From NCBI RefSeq assembly GCF_900636545.1, contig NZ_LR134290.1:3410001-3474000 (forward strand): 64,000 nucleotides of DNA, read 5' to 3'. The stretch comes from Pseudomonas mendocina (GTDB taxonomy: Bacteria > Pseudomonadota > Gammaproteobacteria > Pseudomonadales > Pseudomonadaceae). Below, in pieces: positions 45,008-55,137 of the stretch. Below the pieces are notes generated by a model, which saw only the letters and a list, made by a program, of their open reading frames with translations, had not been told where the DNA came from and did no database searches. Both the position numbers and the translations under genes were made by a program. Position 1 is the first letter of the stretch. The number at the start of each line of letters is the position of its first letter.

Positions 45008-45970
45008 CTAACCGGCCTCGGCCCTCTGTTGCAAGGCCACGCCGGCGCCGGTCAGGCCTGGATACTCGGCCGTCACCAGCCACACAGGCACGCCGTCAAG
45101 GTAATGGCTCATGCACCCCTTGTCGCGGAAACTCTTGGCAAAACCGCTGGTGAGAAAACGCTCGGCAAAACGCGGTACCACGCCGCCGACGATGTAGACC
45201 CCGCCACGCGCGCCCAGCGTCAGCATATTGTTGCCGGCCACGCGCCCGAGCCAGCAACTGAACTGCTCCAGCACCTCGGCGGCGACGGGCTCGCCCGCCA
45301 GGCCGGCAGTCGTGATCGCAGCCGGCGTATCGTGCTGCCGCGGCTGGCCGTCCAGCTCGCAGATGGCGCGGTAAAGCGCCAGCAAGCCATTGCCGCTGAG
45401 CACGTCTTCGGCCCTTACGTGCCCCAGTTGTCGATGGAGAATCTGCCACAGCTCGGCTTCACGCGGGCTGCCAATGGGCAGGTCGACATGCCCACCCTCC
45501 CCTGGCAACACCAGCCAGCGGCCGTCGGCCTGCTCCAGCAGCGTACCGACGCCCAGACCGGTACCGGCGCCGATCACCAGCACCGGCCGCTCTGCCTGCG
45601 CCTGGCCCTCGCACACTGGTATCCGCTCGTGCTCGGCCAGGCGGGTCATGCCCAACGCCATGGCGAAGAAATCGTTGATCATCAGCAGCTCGTCGACCTG
45701 CAACGCCTGGCAGAAGGCTGTGCGATCGATGCGCCAATGGTTGTTGGTAAACCGGAACAGGTCACCGCTGACCGGCCCAGCGCAGGCCAGGCACACCGAG
45801 CCTATCGCCCCCAACGGCAGGCCCTGGGCCTGCAGATAGGCCATGATGGCCTGCTCCGGCCCGGGAAAATCGGCGGTCGCCAGCACCTGTACCGCCTCCA
45901 GATGATCGTCACGCCACAGGGCGAAGCGTGCGTTGGTTCCACCGATGTCGCCGACCAGCGCCAGTTTCAC
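45008..45970 (-). CDS. glk: Glucokinase
   Basis: A 320-residue ROK-unlike bacterial glucokinase that phosphorylates cytosolic glucose delivered by the Gts system. The ATP site is LVGDIGGTNARFAL, a sugar-binding segment contains INDFFAMALG, and GAGTGLGVGTLL is the second phosphate loop. GTG 45970 is the start, with GGAGG seven bases upstream; the upstream in-frame ATG lacks one. It heads glk-gltR-gtrS and has a HexR-type site 89 bases upstream. Confidence 0.93.
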   Translation of the reverse strand: MKLALVGDIGGTNARFALWRDDHLEAVQVLATADFPGPEQAIMAYLQAQGLPLGAIGSVCLACAGPVSGDLFRFTNNHWRIDRTAFCQALQVDELLMINDFFAMALGMTRLAEHERIPVCEGQAQAERPVLVIGAGTGLGVGTLLEQADGRWLVLPGEGGHVDLPIGSPREAELWQILHRQLGHVRAEDVLSGNGLLALYRAICELDGQPRQHDTPAAITTAGLAGEPVAAEVLEQFSCWLGRVAGNNMLTLGARGGVYIVGGVVPRFAERFLTSGFAKSFRDKGCMSHYLDGVPVWLVTAEYPGLTGAGVALQQRAEAG

Positions 45971-46058
45971 GTGAATGCCTCCATGACGAGGACGCATCGC
46001 GCACGGGCTATCTCGGAAGCGTGAGAGGGCATGCTATCGACTCCAACTCGAATTATTT

Positions 46059-46073
46059 TTGTAGTTCATACAA
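46059..46073 (-). promoter_or_regulatory. Candidate HexR operator upstream of glk
   Basis: TTGTAGTTCATACAA fits TTGT-N7-ACAA, the HexR site described for zwf, edd-glk and gap in P. putida. It sits 89 bases before the glk start in the AT-rich part of the 301-base glk/ubiM intergenic region. HexR releases DNA when bound to 2-keto-3-deoxy-6-phosphogluconate. Confidence 0.6.
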
Positions 46074-46271
46074 CGCGCACCACAGTAATCCCGAAAATTA
46101 CGCCAATCAACCTGGACAAAGTAGTAATAACAACAATATTCAACGAATATCCCACGGCGTCGTGAATCGCGCCGAGGATGGCGCATTCCACCTTCGGCAT
46201 GATCCCGGACAATAGTTGCAGCCATCCCGCGCCCTAGACTCGGCCCTTTCCGAGTTCGCAAGGAGAGCAGC

Positions 46272-47444
46272 ATGTCACCCGATATCGTCATCGTCGGCGC
46301 AGGCCCGGCCGGTCTTTGCCTGGCTCGTGCCCTATCCGGAAAGGGTCTGTCCATTGTCGTGCTGGAGCGACAGGCCGAGCAGGCGTTGGCCGAACCTGCC
46401 TTCGACGGCCGCGAAATCGCCCTCACCCACGGCTCGCAAGCCCTGCTCGAACGCCTCGGCCTGTGGGCACGCCTGCCCAGCGAAGACGTTGCCGTGCTGC
46501 GCGATGCCCAGGTGTTCAACGGGCCCTCGCTGTTCGCCCTGAAGATACGCGCCGAACAGGCCGGCGCCGAGCGACTCGGCCATCTGGTGGCCAACCAGGC
46601 CATTCGCCGTGCTGCCTATCAGGCCGTAAGCGAATGCTCCGATGTGCAGTTGCTCTGTGAAACCAGCGTGCGCGCCATCGAGCAAAGCCAGAACGAGGTG
46701 AAGCTGGTGCTACAGGACGGCCAGGTGTTGCAACCACGCCTGCTGGTCGCCGCCGACAGCCGTTTCTCGGAGACGCGCCGCCAGCTGGCTATCGGCGCGC
46801 AACTCAAGGACTTCGGCAAGACCATGCTGGTGTGCCGCATGCAGCACGAACAGGACCATCACCAGGTAGCCTGGGAATGGTTCGGCTATGGCCAGACCCT
46901 GGCCCTGCTACCGCTCAATGGCCGGCAATCGTCGATGGTCCTCACCCTGCCGCCGCGCGAAATAGAACGCCTGCAGAAACTGGACGAAGCGATCTTCACC
47001 CGTGAGATGGAAAAGCGCTTCGACCGTCGCCTGGGCGCCATGCAACTGGCCAGCAGCCGCCACGCCTATCCGTTGGTGGGCGCCTACGCACGACGCATGG
47101 TCGGCAACCGCTGCGCCCTGCTCGGCGATGCCGCCGTGGGCATGCACCCGGTCACCGCACACGGCTTCAACTTCGGCCTGATCGGCGTACAACTGCTCAG
47201 CGACGCACTGCTCGCCTCACATGGCAAACGCCAGGACATCGGTGCGACTGCGCCACTGGCGCGCTACGAGCGCCAGCTGCGCCTGGCCACCTGGCCGTTG
47301 TACCAGGCCACCAACCTGCTGGTGGAGCTGTACACCAACGATCGCCTGCCCGCTCGCCTGCTACGCGGCGCAGGTCTGCTCGTGGCTCAGGGCCTGCTGC
47401 CGCTGAAGAAGGGCATCGCCCGGCACCTGACCGCCCGCGCCTGA
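46272..47444 (+). CDS. FAD-dependent ubiquinone hydroxylase, UbiM-like
   Basis: A 390-residue UbiH/Coq6-type monooxygenase. The dinucleotide motif is IVIVGAGPAGLCLARALSG, the DGREIALTHGSQALLERLG segment is characteristic of the UbiM branch, and the second FAD motif is GNRCALLGDAAVGMHPVTAHG. It likely hydroxylates demethoxyubiquinol. ATG 46272 has AGGAGA upstream. Transcribed on the plus strand between glk and ccoN; its link to either system is unclear, though quinone demand ties it loosely to the oxidase. Confidence 0.83.
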   Translation: MSPDIVIVGAGPAGLCLARALSGKGLSIVVLERQAEQALAEPAFDGREIALTHGSQALLERLGLWARLPSEDVAVLRDAQVFNGPSLFALKIRAEQAGAERLGHLVANQAIRRAAYQAVSECSDVQLLCETSVRAIEQSQNEVKLVLQDGQVLQPRLLVAADSRFSETRRQLAIGAQLKDFGKTMLVCRMQHEQDHHQVAWEWFGYGQTLALLPLNGRQSSMVLTLPPREIERLQKLDEAIFTREMEKRFDRRLGAMQLASSRHAYPLVGAYARRMVGNRCALLGDAAVGMHPVTAHGFNFGLIGVQLLSDALLASHGKRQDIGATAPLARYERQLRLATWPLYQATNLLVELYTNDRLPARLLRGAGLLVAQGLLPLKKGIARHLTARA

Positions 47445-47492
47445 CGCCCCTAGGGAGCGTGCGCCAAACCTGGTTCGCGCTTCCCCTCGCAG

Positions 47493-47531
47493 CATCTGAT
47501 ATGCATCAGACAGCACTTTCTGAGTCTGTTT
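47493..47531 (+). promoter_or_regulatory. Shared bipartite promoter motif, copy 3 (orphan ccoN)
   Basis: CATCTGAT (47493-47500), 19 bases, CTGAGTCTGTTT (47520-47531), 72 bases before ATG 47604. The second half is identical to copy 2. Here the first half is also part of CTGAT-N4-ATCAG, a near match to the Anr/Dnr box (TTGAT-N4-ATCAA). Confidence 0.75.
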
Positions 47532-47603
47532 TGTTTTCCTCCATCTCCCTACAGTTTCGTCACTCGCGCGGCTGCGCCCGCATCTGTATGGAAGGTTAAC
47601 GCG

Positions 47604-49037
47604 ATGCAATCTGCTGCTCCTCTCCCGGCCTACAACTACAAGGTCGTCCGCCAGTTCACCCTGATGACTCTTTTCTGGGGAGTGGTGGGCATGTGCACCG
47701 GTGTGCTCATCGCCGCCCAGCTGGTCTGGCCGGAACTCAACTTCGACACGCCCTGGCTGAGCTTCGGCCGCCTGCGCCCACTGCACACCAACCTGGTGGT
47801 GTTCGGCTTCGCCGGTAGCGCGCAGTTCGCCGCCAGCTACTACGCAGTGCAGCGCACCTGCCAGACGCGACTGTTCTCCGACCAACTGGCTGCCTTCACG
47901 TTCTGGGGCTGGCAGGCGACCATCCTGATCATGCTGGTGACCCTGCCCATGGGCCTGACCACCACCAAGGAATACGCCGAGATCGAATTCACCGGCGCGG
48001 TATGGATGGCCATCGTCTGGGTCGCCTACGGCATCGTCTTCTTCACCACGCTGACGCAGCGCAAGACGCGCCACATCTATGTCGGCAACTGGTTCTTCGG
48101 CGCTTTCATTCTGGTCATCGCCATGCTGCACATCGTCAACCACCTGTCGGTGCCGGTGAGCTGGTTCAAGTCCTACTCGATCTATTCCGGCGCCACCGAC
48201 GCCATGGTGCAGTGGTGGTACGGGCATAACGCGGTGGGCTTCTTCCTCACCACCGGTTTCCTGGGGATGATGTATTACTTCGTGCCCAAGCAAGTGGATC
48301 GACCGGTGTACTCCTACCGCCTGTCCATCGTGCACTTCTGGGCACTGATCACCCTGTACATCTGGGCCGGCCCGCACCACCTGCACTACACCGCACTGCC
48401 GGATTGGGCGCAGAGCCTGGGCATGGTGATGTCGATCATCCTCCTGGCGCCGAGCTGGGGCGGCATGGTCAACGGCATGATGACGCTGTCCGGCGCCTGG
48501 CACCTGCTGCGCACCGATCCGATCCTGCGCTTTCTGGTGGTCTCGCTGGCGTTCTACGGCATGAGCACCTTCGAAGGCCCGATGATGGCGATCAAGACCG
48601 TGAACGCCCTGTCGCACTACACCGACTGGACCATCGGCCACGTGCATGCCGGCGCGCTCGGCTGGGTGGCGATGATCACCTTCGGCTCGCTCTATCACCT
48701 GATCCCGAAAGTCTTCGGCCGCGACGGCATGTACAGCACCGGCATGATCAACGCGCACTTCTGGCTGGCGACCATCGGCACCGTGCTGTACATCGCCTCG
48801 ATGTGGGTCAACGGCATCACCCAGGGCCTGATGTGGCGTGCGGTGAACGAGGACGGCACCCTCACCTACTCCTTCGTCGAGGCGCTGGAAGCCAGCCATC
48901 CGGGTTTCGTGGTACGTCTGGTCGGCGGCCTGTGCTTCCTCGCGGGTATGCTGCTGATGGCGCTCAACACCTGGCTGACCCTGCGTCGCCCGGCTACCGA
49001 ATCGCACGCTGTCGCAGAGGCCGCTCATGCTGGCTGA
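47604..49037 (+). CDS. Orphan cbb3-type oxidase catalytic subunit, CcoN4-like
   Basis: A 477-residue heme-copper oxidase subunit I with twelve predicted helices. Metal ligand histidines appear in [37 protein letters not shown] and [11 protein letters not shown]. No ccoO or ccoP follows, so it would have to assemble with CcoO/CcoP made elsewhere, as CcoN4 (PA4133) does in P. aeruginosa. The promoter motif shared with ccoG and the reductase places it in the same regulon. The first gene of a two-gene unit with the Cys-rich small protein. Confidence 0.92.
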   Translation: MQSAAPLPAYNYKVVRQFTLMTLFWGVVGMCTGVLIAAQLVWPELNFDTPWLSFGRLRPLHTNLVVFGFAGSAQFAASYYAVQRTCQTRLFSDQLAAFTFWGWQATILIMLVTLPMGLTTTKEYAEIEFTGAVWMAIVWVAYGIVFFTTLTQRKTRHIYVGNWFFGAFILVIAMLHIVNHLSVPVSWFKSYSIYSGATDAMVQWWYGHNAVGFFLTTGFLGMMYYFVPKQVDRPVYSYRLSIVHFWALITLYIWAGPHHLHYTALPDWAQSLGMVMSIILLAPSWGGMVNGMMTLSGAWHLLRTDPILRFLVVSLAFYGMSTFEGPMMAIKTVNALSHYTDWTIGHVHAGALGWVAMITFGSLYHLIPKVFGRDGMYSTGMINAHFWLATIGTVLYIASMWVNGITQGLMWRAVNEDGTLTYSFVEALEASHPGFVVRLVGGLCFLAGMLLMALNTWLTLRRPATESHAVAEAAHAG

Positions 49038-49260
49038 AGCCTGGTGGATGATCGCCCTGGCCGTGTTCTTCGTCGGCGTACAGCTAAGCCTGTGCCGCGG
49101 CAGCCAGCGTGACCTCGACGAGGCGACCATGCTGCCGTTCGCCGACGATCCCGCCGTGGCGCGCCGCGTCGAGCGCGATACCGGGCGCAGCACCAGTGGC
49201 TGCGCCTGTCCCGGCACCTGCGATGGAGGTTGCGAGCATCAGGGGCAACAGACGTTCTGA
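49027..49260 (+). CDS. Small membrane-anchored Cys-rich protein (PA4134-like)
   Basis: A 77-residue protein with one N-terminal transmembrane helix ([17 protein letters not shown]) in the manner of CcoQ, then a soluble tail ending [15 protein letters not shown] with four cysteines. ATG overlaps the ccoN stop by 11 bases. Position matches PA4134. The cysteine cluster could bind metal or cyanide-reactive sulfur; this is an inference. Confidence 0.82.
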   Translation: MLAEAWWMIALAVFFVGVQLSLCRGSQRDLDEATMLPFADDPAVARRVERDTGRSTSGCACPGTCDGGCEHQGQQTF

Positions 49261-49264
49261 GGGC

Positions 49265-49921
49265 TCACACCCACTGATCGTTACGCTTGCGCCGCACGCG
49301 CAACATGGTAGGCAGGATCAGGCCGAGCAGCAGCCCGGCACCGGCGATGCTGCCGCCATAGGCCATGTAGCGCATCAGCACCTGTTGTTGCTCCTCGCCC
49401 AGTTGCGCCTGGGCATCGCGCAGCTGCGAACGGGTGGTGGTCAGCTCGGCATCCAGCGCACCGCGAGCGGCCTGCAGCTCGTCGATCAGTTTCTTGCGCG
49501 AGTCCAGGGTTTCCTGCATGCCTTGCACGCGGACCTTCCAGGCATCGTCGATGCCCTTGAGCTCGGCACTGAGGTCAGCCACCTTCTGCTCCAGTTGCGG
49601 CAGGCGCTCGGCCTGGCCGGGCACCGACTGCAGGTCACGGCTGGGAATCCAGACCGTGTTGCCGCTTTCGCTGCGTACCTGGCTGTAGTCGCCCTGGGTG
49701 CGTAACAACTCCACTTTTTCCCCGGAAACCAGGGTGCCAACGATGCGATAGCCATCGGTGGGGCCGCTGCGCACATAGGTATTGAGGCTGTCGCTGACCC
49801 AGCGCTGGTTGCTGGGTGCTTCTTCGGCCAAGGCCGGTTGTGCGCCGCCGAGCAGGCCACCGAGCAGCAGGCAGGCACCGAGGATGCGGGGTTGGAATGG
49901 AGCATGACGAGATAAAAACAT
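49265..49921 (-). CDS. SH3-domain membrane protein (TIGR04211 / YgiM-like)
   Basis: 218 residues: signal peptide (cleavage near ALA-EEAPS), bacterial SH3 domain (VSDSLNTYVRSGPTDGYRIVGTLVSGEKVELL) at about 40-105, coiled coil (about 110-185) and a C-terminal transmembrane helix followed by RVRRKRND. Envelope protein of unclear role. Converges with the PA4134-like gene, with 4 bases between stop codons. Confidence 0.88.
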   Translation of the reverse strand: MFLSRHAPFQPRILGACLLLGGLLGGAQPALAEEAPSNQRWVSDSLNTYVRSGPTDGYRIVGTLVSGEKVELLRTQGDYSQVRSESGNTVWIPSRDLQSVPGQAERLPQLEQKVADLSAELKGIDDAWKVRVQGMQETLDSRKKLIDELQAARGALDAELTTTRSQLRDAQAQLGEEQQQVLMRYMAYGGSIAGAGLLLGLILPTMLRVRRKRNDQWV

Positions 49922-50151
49922 GGGGCGATCTTCACGTGGCAGTCAGACGAACCCGGCGAACGGGATGAACGTGCCGGCCGCGCGCTCAAAAGCATGCTCA
50001 AGCATGATCCAGGCAGAATCCGCGACGAAGACGCCACACTAGCGGCCAATAGCCATCTATTTCTGCCGGTACGGGCCGACAGCAGACAGACATTGCCCCG
50101 TTGCTTCGAGTTCACTCGAAGCGGGCGATGGTGGATGGACGGAACGCTGGC

Positions 50152-51513
50152 TCAGACGTTGTGACGCTGCACGAAGGCGCAAAAATCCGCCAGCGGCATC
50201 GGCCTGCCGAACAGATAGCCCTGGTAGCGAAGACAACCGTTATCGGCCAGAAAACCCCGCTGCGCCTCGGTTTCCACTCCTTCGGCGATCACCGTCATGC
50301 CCATGCTCTGACCGAGGGCGATCACGGTGCGCACGATGGTTTCGCTGTTGGCGTCGGTGAGCACATCACAGATGAAGGAGCGGTCGATCTTAAGCTTGCT
50401 CAAAGGCAAACGCTTGAGATGGCTGAGCGAGGAAAAACCGGTACCGAAATCATCCAGGGAAAAACGTACGCCCCGTTCGACCAGCGCAGTCATCTTGCGC
50501 GTCAGGTCTTCCATGTCGCGGACGATCAGCGTCTCGGTCAGCTCCAGTTCCAGACGCTGGGCATCGATGCCATGGCGCTCGATCAGGCCGAGAATCTCGG
50601 CGACGAAACTGGCCTGGCCGAACTGTTTCTGGCTGATGTTCACCGCCAGGCTCAGGTCGCGATAAAGCGGGTCATCCTGCCACTGCCGCAATCGCGCCGC
50701 CGTCTGCTCCAGCACCCACTGGCCGATGGGGATGATCAGGCCGGTATTCTCGGCGTGGTCGATGAACTCGCCGGGGGCCAGCAGTCCGCGCTGCGGGTGC
50801 TGCCAGCGAATCAGCAACTCGGCCCCGGTCACCCGCCCGCTGTCATCGAGTTGCGGCTGGTAATACAGCACGAACTGCTGCTCGCGCACCGCTGCTCGCA
50901 AGTCGCGATCCAGCTCCGAGCGCTCGGCCGTATCGGTTTGCAGGATATGCAGCAGCCCGAAGAACAATGCCATGGCCACCAGCCCCTGCAACCAGGAGCC
51001 GATTAACCGGACATCGTCCGGCAAGGCATAGAGATCGGTTGGCCGCCAGTTGGAAGCCGCCAGCGCCACGAACAGCAGCAGGCTGAACAGGGAAATGCCG
51101 TAACGCAGTCTCAATGGCTCGTCGCGAAAGGCCATCAGCGCACCCACCGCGACCGGCAGCAGATACAGATGCGTGGCCCGCGGCGCCGCAAGCGTGGGCG
51201 GATCGAGCAGCAGGGTCGAGGCGACGACGATCAGGATCAGCGCACCGAACAGGATCAGGTTGGCCGCGCGGGCTCGATTGCGCAGGGTCAGCGCGAACAC
51301 GGCGACGCCGCTGAGGACGATGACGATATCCATGACCACGATGGCCCAGTAGCCGCGGGAGGAAAAGAACAGCCCCCACAACATGCCCATCACCACCATG
51401 ACCATGCTGGCCAGCATGCGCATGCGTCGCTCGCGCCGTTGGCCGACCAAAGCCAGATCTGCTGCATGCCAGAGTTGGCGAACGCGTTTGCCGAAGGTCG
51501 AGAGTGCTGGCAT
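50152..51513 (-). CDS. Membrane-bound EAL-domain (c-di-GMP phosphodiesterase) protein
   Basis: 453 residues. An N-terminal half of five to six transmembrane helices ([18 protein letters not shown] onward) acts as a possible sensor, and the C-terminal EAL domain begins at [21 protein letters not shown]. The EAL motif is written ELL; the metal and catalytic motifs NIS, ELTET, DDFGTG, KIDRSF and EGVET are present, so activity is likely. Monocistronic. Confidence 0.88.
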   Translation of the reverse strand: MPALSTFGKRVRQLWHAADLALVGQRRERRMRMLASMVMVVMGMLWGLFFSSRGYWAIVVMDIVIVLSGVAVFALTLRNRARAANLILFGALILIVVASTLLLDPPTLAAPRATHLYLLPVAVGALMAFRDEPLRLRYGISLFSLLLFVALAASNWRPTDLYALPDDVRLIGSWLQGLVAMALFFGLLHILQTDTAERSELDRDLRAAVREQQFVLYYQPQLDDSGRVTGAELLIRWQHPQRGLLAPGEFIDHAENTGLIIPIGQWVLEQTAARLRQWQDDPLYRDLSLAVNISQKQFGQASFVAEILGLIERHGIDAQRLELELTETLIVRDMEDLTRKMTALVERGVRFSLDDFGTGFSSLSHLKRLPLSKLKIDRSFICDVLTDANSETIVRTVIALGQSMGMTVIAEGVETEAQRGFLADNGCLRYQGYLFGRPMPLADFCAFVQRHNV

Positions 51514-51574
51514 GGAGAAATCCTTGTCCGATCTCTCTCATTCTCGAAGACGGCTGGCCAAATGCAAGCAGCTT

Positions 51575-52474
51575 TTAATGTTGCCAGTACGTGTCACTGG
51601 CCAGCCGCTCGGCAATGAAATCAAGCAGCAGGCGCATGGCCGGCAGCATTTGTCTGCGCGTGCCGTAAAGCGCATGGATGCCCAACTGCGGCGGCTGGTA
51701 GTCCGCCAACAGATGCACCAGGCGACCTTCGCGCACTAGCGCGTCTACCGAATAGAGTGGCTGCAGACTGATGCCGGCACCCGCCAGGGTGGCCTCCAGC
51801 AACACCATCGATTCGTTGGCGCTGAGGCTGCCAGACACCGACACCGCAATGACCTCGCCCTGGTGCTCGAACTCCCACAGACTGCGGCCGAAGTAGGCAT
51901 AAGCCAGGCAGTTGTGCCGAGTCAGGTCCTCCGGGCGCTGCGGCGCGCCGTGCCGCGCCAGATAATCCGGGCTGGCGCAAACCACCGAGCGACATACGGC
52001 CAGACGCCTGGCGATCAGATTCGGGTCGAGCTGGTTGGTGATACGCAGCGCCAGGTCGATGCGGGCTTCCACCAGGTTGACGGCCTCGCTGCCCACCAAC
52101 AGGTCGACACTGACCTGGGGATAGCGCTCGGTGAATGCCCGCAGCGCATGCACCAGCCAGGCCTGGGCGAAGGACTGGCTACAGGTGATACGCAAGGTGC
52201 CGCGCGGCGTGTCATCCACACTCTGACCGAGTGCCTGCATGCGTTCGGCCAACGCCAGCATCTCGCGGCACTGCGGCAGCATCTGTTCGCCTGCGGCTGT
52301 CAGGCTCAGGCGCCGCGTGCTGCGGTGCAGCAGGCGCACCCCGGCCCAGCTCTCGAGCTCGGCGAGATAGCGCGAGACCATGGCCCGCGACATGTCCAGG
52401 GCCTCGGCCGCAGCGGTTTGACTGCCGCGCTCCAACACCTCGACGAAAACCCGTGCAGCTGTCAGTCGATCCAT
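51575..52474 (-). CDS. LysR-family transcriptional regulator
   Basis: 299 residues: N-terminal HTH (FVEVLERGSQTAAAEALDMSRAMVSRYLAELESWAGVRLLHRSTR) and an effector-binding domain (LRITCSQSFAQAWLVHALRAF). Divergent from the MBL-fold gene (103-base gap), so it probably controls that gene and the following SDR. Confidence 0.93.
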   Translation of the reverse strand: MDRLTAARVFVEVLERGSQTAAAEALDMSRAMVSRYLAELESWAGVRLLHRSTRRLSLTAAGEQMLPQCREMLALAERMQALGQSVDDTPRGTLRITCSQSFAQAWLVHALRAFTERYPQVSVDLLVGSEAVNLVEARIDLALRITNQLDPNLIARRLAVCRSVVCASPDYLARHGAPQRPEDLTRHNCLAYAYFGRSLWEFEHQGEVIAVSVSGSLSANESMVLLEATLAGAGISLQPLYSVDALVREGRLVHLLADYQPPQLGIHALYGTRRQMLPAMRLLLDFIAERLASDTYWQH

Positions 52475-52577
52475 GATGATTCGCTCGATTCACGCAATGA
52501 ACATGGCCAGCTTACGGGGCTTTTAGCTCGCCAGATAGCACATAAGATGCGCGACTCTCACCAGCCTGGAGATCGTC

Positions 52578-53441
52578 ATGTCTTTCGCCACCCGTTTCAT
52601 CGCCGGCCTTGGTCTGCTCGCTGCAGCCAGCAGCGTGCTCGCCCAGCCGCTGACCCTGGACACATACAACCCACGCGACGCCGCCGTGTTCCCGGTCAGC
52701 TCGACCCTGATCACTGGCGAGAAGGACGCGATCCTGGTGGACGCGCAGTTCTCCAACCGGGAGGCCGAGGAATTGGTGAAGCGTATTCAGGCCAGCGGCA
52801 AGCACCTGACCACCATATTCATCAGTCATGGCGACCCGGACTATTACTTCGGCCTCGACGTGCTCACGCGCGCCTACCCCGAAGCCAAGGTGCTGGCCAC
52901 GCCGGCCACCGTCGCCTACATCGAGAAAACCCGCGCGCCCAAGCTGGCCTACTGGGGCCCGATCCTCAAGGACAGCGCGCCGGCACGCACCCTGGCGCCC
53001 GAAGTGCTGCAAGGCGATGCACTGGAGCTGGAAGGCCAGCGCATCGAGGTGGTCGGCCATGATCCAAAGCACACCAGCCTGTGGATTCCCGGGATCAAGG
53101 CCGTGGTCGGCGGCATACTGACCAGCGCCAACATCCACGTCTGGATGGCCGATTCGCAGAGCGCCGAAGCGCGCAAGAGCTGGTTGAAGTCGCTGGACGA
53201 GCTCGAAGCCCTGCAACCGACCACTCTGGTACCGGGTCACTACCTGGGCGAGCCGGCCATGAACCTGGCGGACCTGCGCTTCACCCGCGATTACCTTCTG
53301 GCGCTGGAGGAGGAACTGGCCAAAGCCAACGACAGCCAAGCACTGATTGCGGCCATGAAGGCGCGTTATCCTGACTTGCAGGATGAAAGCAGCCTGGAAC
53401 TGAGCGCCAAAGTACTCAAAGGTGAAATGCAATGGCCATGA
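52578..53441 (+). CDS. Exported MBL-fold metallo-hydrolase
   Basis: A 287-residue protein with a signal peptide (MSFATRFIAGLGLLAAASSVLA). Its metal motif reads SHGDPDYYFG, as in the variant branch of periplasmic MBL proteins, rather than the standard HxHxDH. Later GHD and PGHYLG histidines are present. Substrate unknown. ATG 52578; overlaps the SDR start by up to 10 bases. Confidence 0.85.
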   Translation: MSFATRFIAGLGLLAAASSVLAQPLTLDTYNPRDAAVFPVSSTLITGEKDAILVDAQFSNREAEELVKRIQASGKHLTTIFISHGDPDYYFGLDVLTRAYPEAKVLATPATVAYIEKTRAPKLAYWGPILKDSAPARTLAPEVLQGDALELEGQRIEVVGHDPKHTSLWIPGIKAVVGGILTSANIHVWMADSQSAEARKSWLKSLDELEALQPTTLVPGHYLGEPAMNLADLRFTRDYLLALEEELAKANDSQALIAAMKARYPDLQDESSLELSAKVLKGEMQWP

Positions 53442-54130
53442 AACGCCAGATTCTGATTTGTGGCGCCTCGCGCGGCCTGGGACTCGGCCTGGTGCAGGCC
53501 TTTCTCGACGCAGGCTGGCAGGTGCACGCGGTGGTGCGCGAGTTGCGCCCCGCCAGCCCGCTGGATGGCTTGCGCGCCCGACATCCGGATGACCTGCGCG
53601 TGATTACCTGCGATCTCAATGACCGCGCAGCCTCCTGCACCATCGAAACCGCCCTGCATGGCCGGCGTCTGGATTGCGCGCTGTTCAATGCCGGGGTGTA
53701 CGGCCCCGGCCATCAGGACCCGCGACAAGCCGAGGACGATGAAATCGGCCAGCTGTTCCTGGCCAACGCCGTGGCGCCTATTCGCCTGGCCCAGCAGTTG
53801 GCCGAGCATGTAATCGAGGGCGGTGTGATCGCCTTCATGAGTTCGCAAATGGCCAGCCTGCACTTGGCTCGCGCCGCCGACATGCCGCTGTATGGCGCCA
53901 GCAAGGCAGCGCTGAACAGCTTGCTGCGCAGCTGGCAGATGCAACTGCCGCAACTGCCCTGGAGCCTGCTGGCACTGCATCCCGGCTGGGTACGCACCGG
54001 CATGGGCGGCGACAACGCTCCCTTGAGCGTTGAGCAGAGTGGCCGCGGCCTGCGTGAGGTACTACTCGCTCAGCTTGGCCAACGCACCTGCGCGTTTCTC
54101 GACTACCAGGGCCAAGCCCTACCCTGGTGA
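53432..54130 (+). CDS. Short-chain dehydrogenase/reductase
   Basis: A 232-residue classical SDR: ICGASRGLGLGLVQAF cofactor loop, NAG at LFNAGVYG, and YGASKAAL with the catalytic Tyr and Lys. ATG at 53432 or 53438 (ATGA with the MBL stop); both are coupled to the preceding gene. Substrate unknown. Confidence 0.9.
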   Translation: MAMKRQILICGASRGLGLGLVQAFLDAGWQVHAVVRELRPASPLDGLRARHPDDLRVITCDLNDRAASCTIETALHGRRLDCALFNAGVYGPGHQDPRQAEDDEIGQLFLANAVAPIRLAQQLAEHVIEGGVIAFMSSQMASLHLARAADMPLYGASKAALNSLLRSWQMQLPQLPWSLLALHPGWVRTGMGGDNAPLSVEQSGRGLREVLLAQLGQRTCAFLDYQGQALPW

Positions 54131-54294
54131 GCAACGCGATCATCGCTGCGCCCGGCCATGTCGATCATCCGCCGGGCGCTTTCGTTTGCTGCCTCGATAA
54201 ACCTGTAAAGCCAACACAACCGTGGCCTGGATGAGTCAGCCGATACACGAACATACGCGAAAGGGCTTGCAAAGCACCTCAAACAGCTATACAA

Positions 54295-54326
54295 AAACTG
54301 TACATAAATCAGATATTGTACAGTTT
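54295..54326. promoter_or_regulatory. Inverted-repeat operator before the chalcone-isomerase-like operon
   Basis: AAACTGTACA (54295-54304) and its complement TGTACAGTTT (54317-54326) around 12 bases. It lies in the AT-rich 54131-54583 gap, about 260 bases before the first gene. TGTACA half-sites recall LitR/CarH-type MerR light regulators; this is a guess from the accompanying gene set. Confidence 0.5.
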
Positions 54327-54583
54327 AGGTAAATCGCCCTGCCGTCTCAGCGTGCCCCCCGCGTGATCTGTGCCTCGTGTGCGAGGACTGCAGCGCCCCA
54401 GACGGTCTCAAGGCTGGGCGTATCAGCAAATCCCGACGAGGAGTTCGCCGCCTGATCACAGGCGGCAGTCGACAAGCTGCGCAATCCGGCAACCCACTTC
54501 TCCCCTTTTTTGGTTGTCGGATTTTTTTATTCGGTACACGCGGCCAGTCGCTGGCCGCGGCATTCAACTGCGAGGGATGGTTC

Positions 54584-55129
54584 ATGGCAATCCTGACATC
54601 ACGCCTGTGCTCCACCCTGCTGCTGACGCTGCTGCTCAGCAGCCCCCTGGTACAGGCCAACAACCAGTCCGGCTGGCGTGAACAGCTGCCCGAGGCACGC
54701 CTGGTCGGCAGTGGCGATTTCAGCTGGTTCGGCTTCTCGGTATACAACGCCAAGCTCTGGAGTCCGACACGGCAGGTGGACTTCTCGCAACCCTTCGCTC
54801 TGGAACTGACCTACAGGCGTAGCATCAGCCGGGAGACCCTGGTCGATACCAGTCTCGACGAAATCCGCCGGATCAATGGCCAGCCGCTGGACCGCGAGCA
54901 ACAGGACGACTGGACGCAGCAGATGCGCCAGGCCTTCGTCGACGTCACCGACGGTACGCGCATCACCGGCGTGTTCCTGCCCGAACGCGGTTGTCGCTTC
55001 TACGTCGACGGCAAGCTGCAGCATGTCATCGACGACCCGGAGTTTGCCCGCGCCTTCTTTTCCATCTGGCTCGACCCGCAAACCCGCAGCCCCAAGCTGC
55101 GCACTGCGCTACTCGGCCTTAACCCATGA
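54584..55129 (+). CDS. Chalcone isomerase-like periplasmic protein
   Basis: 181 residues with a signal peptide (LCSTLLLTLLLSSPLVQA) and a chalcone_3-type domain: RLVGSGDFSWFGFSVYNAKLW and LTYRRSISRETLVDTSLDEI. GAGGGA precedes ATG 54584; the frame runs open upstream without sense. This family with DUF3833 and an SDR recurs as a unit in pseudomonads, and in P. putida such genes have been linked to light/B12 regulators (recalled). Enzymatic role unproven. Confidence 0.85.
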   Translation: MAILTSRLCSTLLLTLLLSSPLVQANNQSGWREQLPEARLVGSGDFSWFGFSVYNAKLWSPTRQVDFSQPFALELTYRRSISRETLVDTSLDEIRRINGQPLDREQQDDWTQQMRQAFVDVTDGTRITGVFLPERGCRFYVDGKLQHVIDDPEFARAFFSIWLDPQTRSPKLRTALLGLNP

Positions 55130-55137
55130 GGTACGCC

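Noticed and set aside
47361..49217. 618-residue antisense ORF over ccoN
   Set aside because: Shadow frame rich in His, Gln and Glu with no recognisable domain; the opposite strand is a conserved oxidase subunit.
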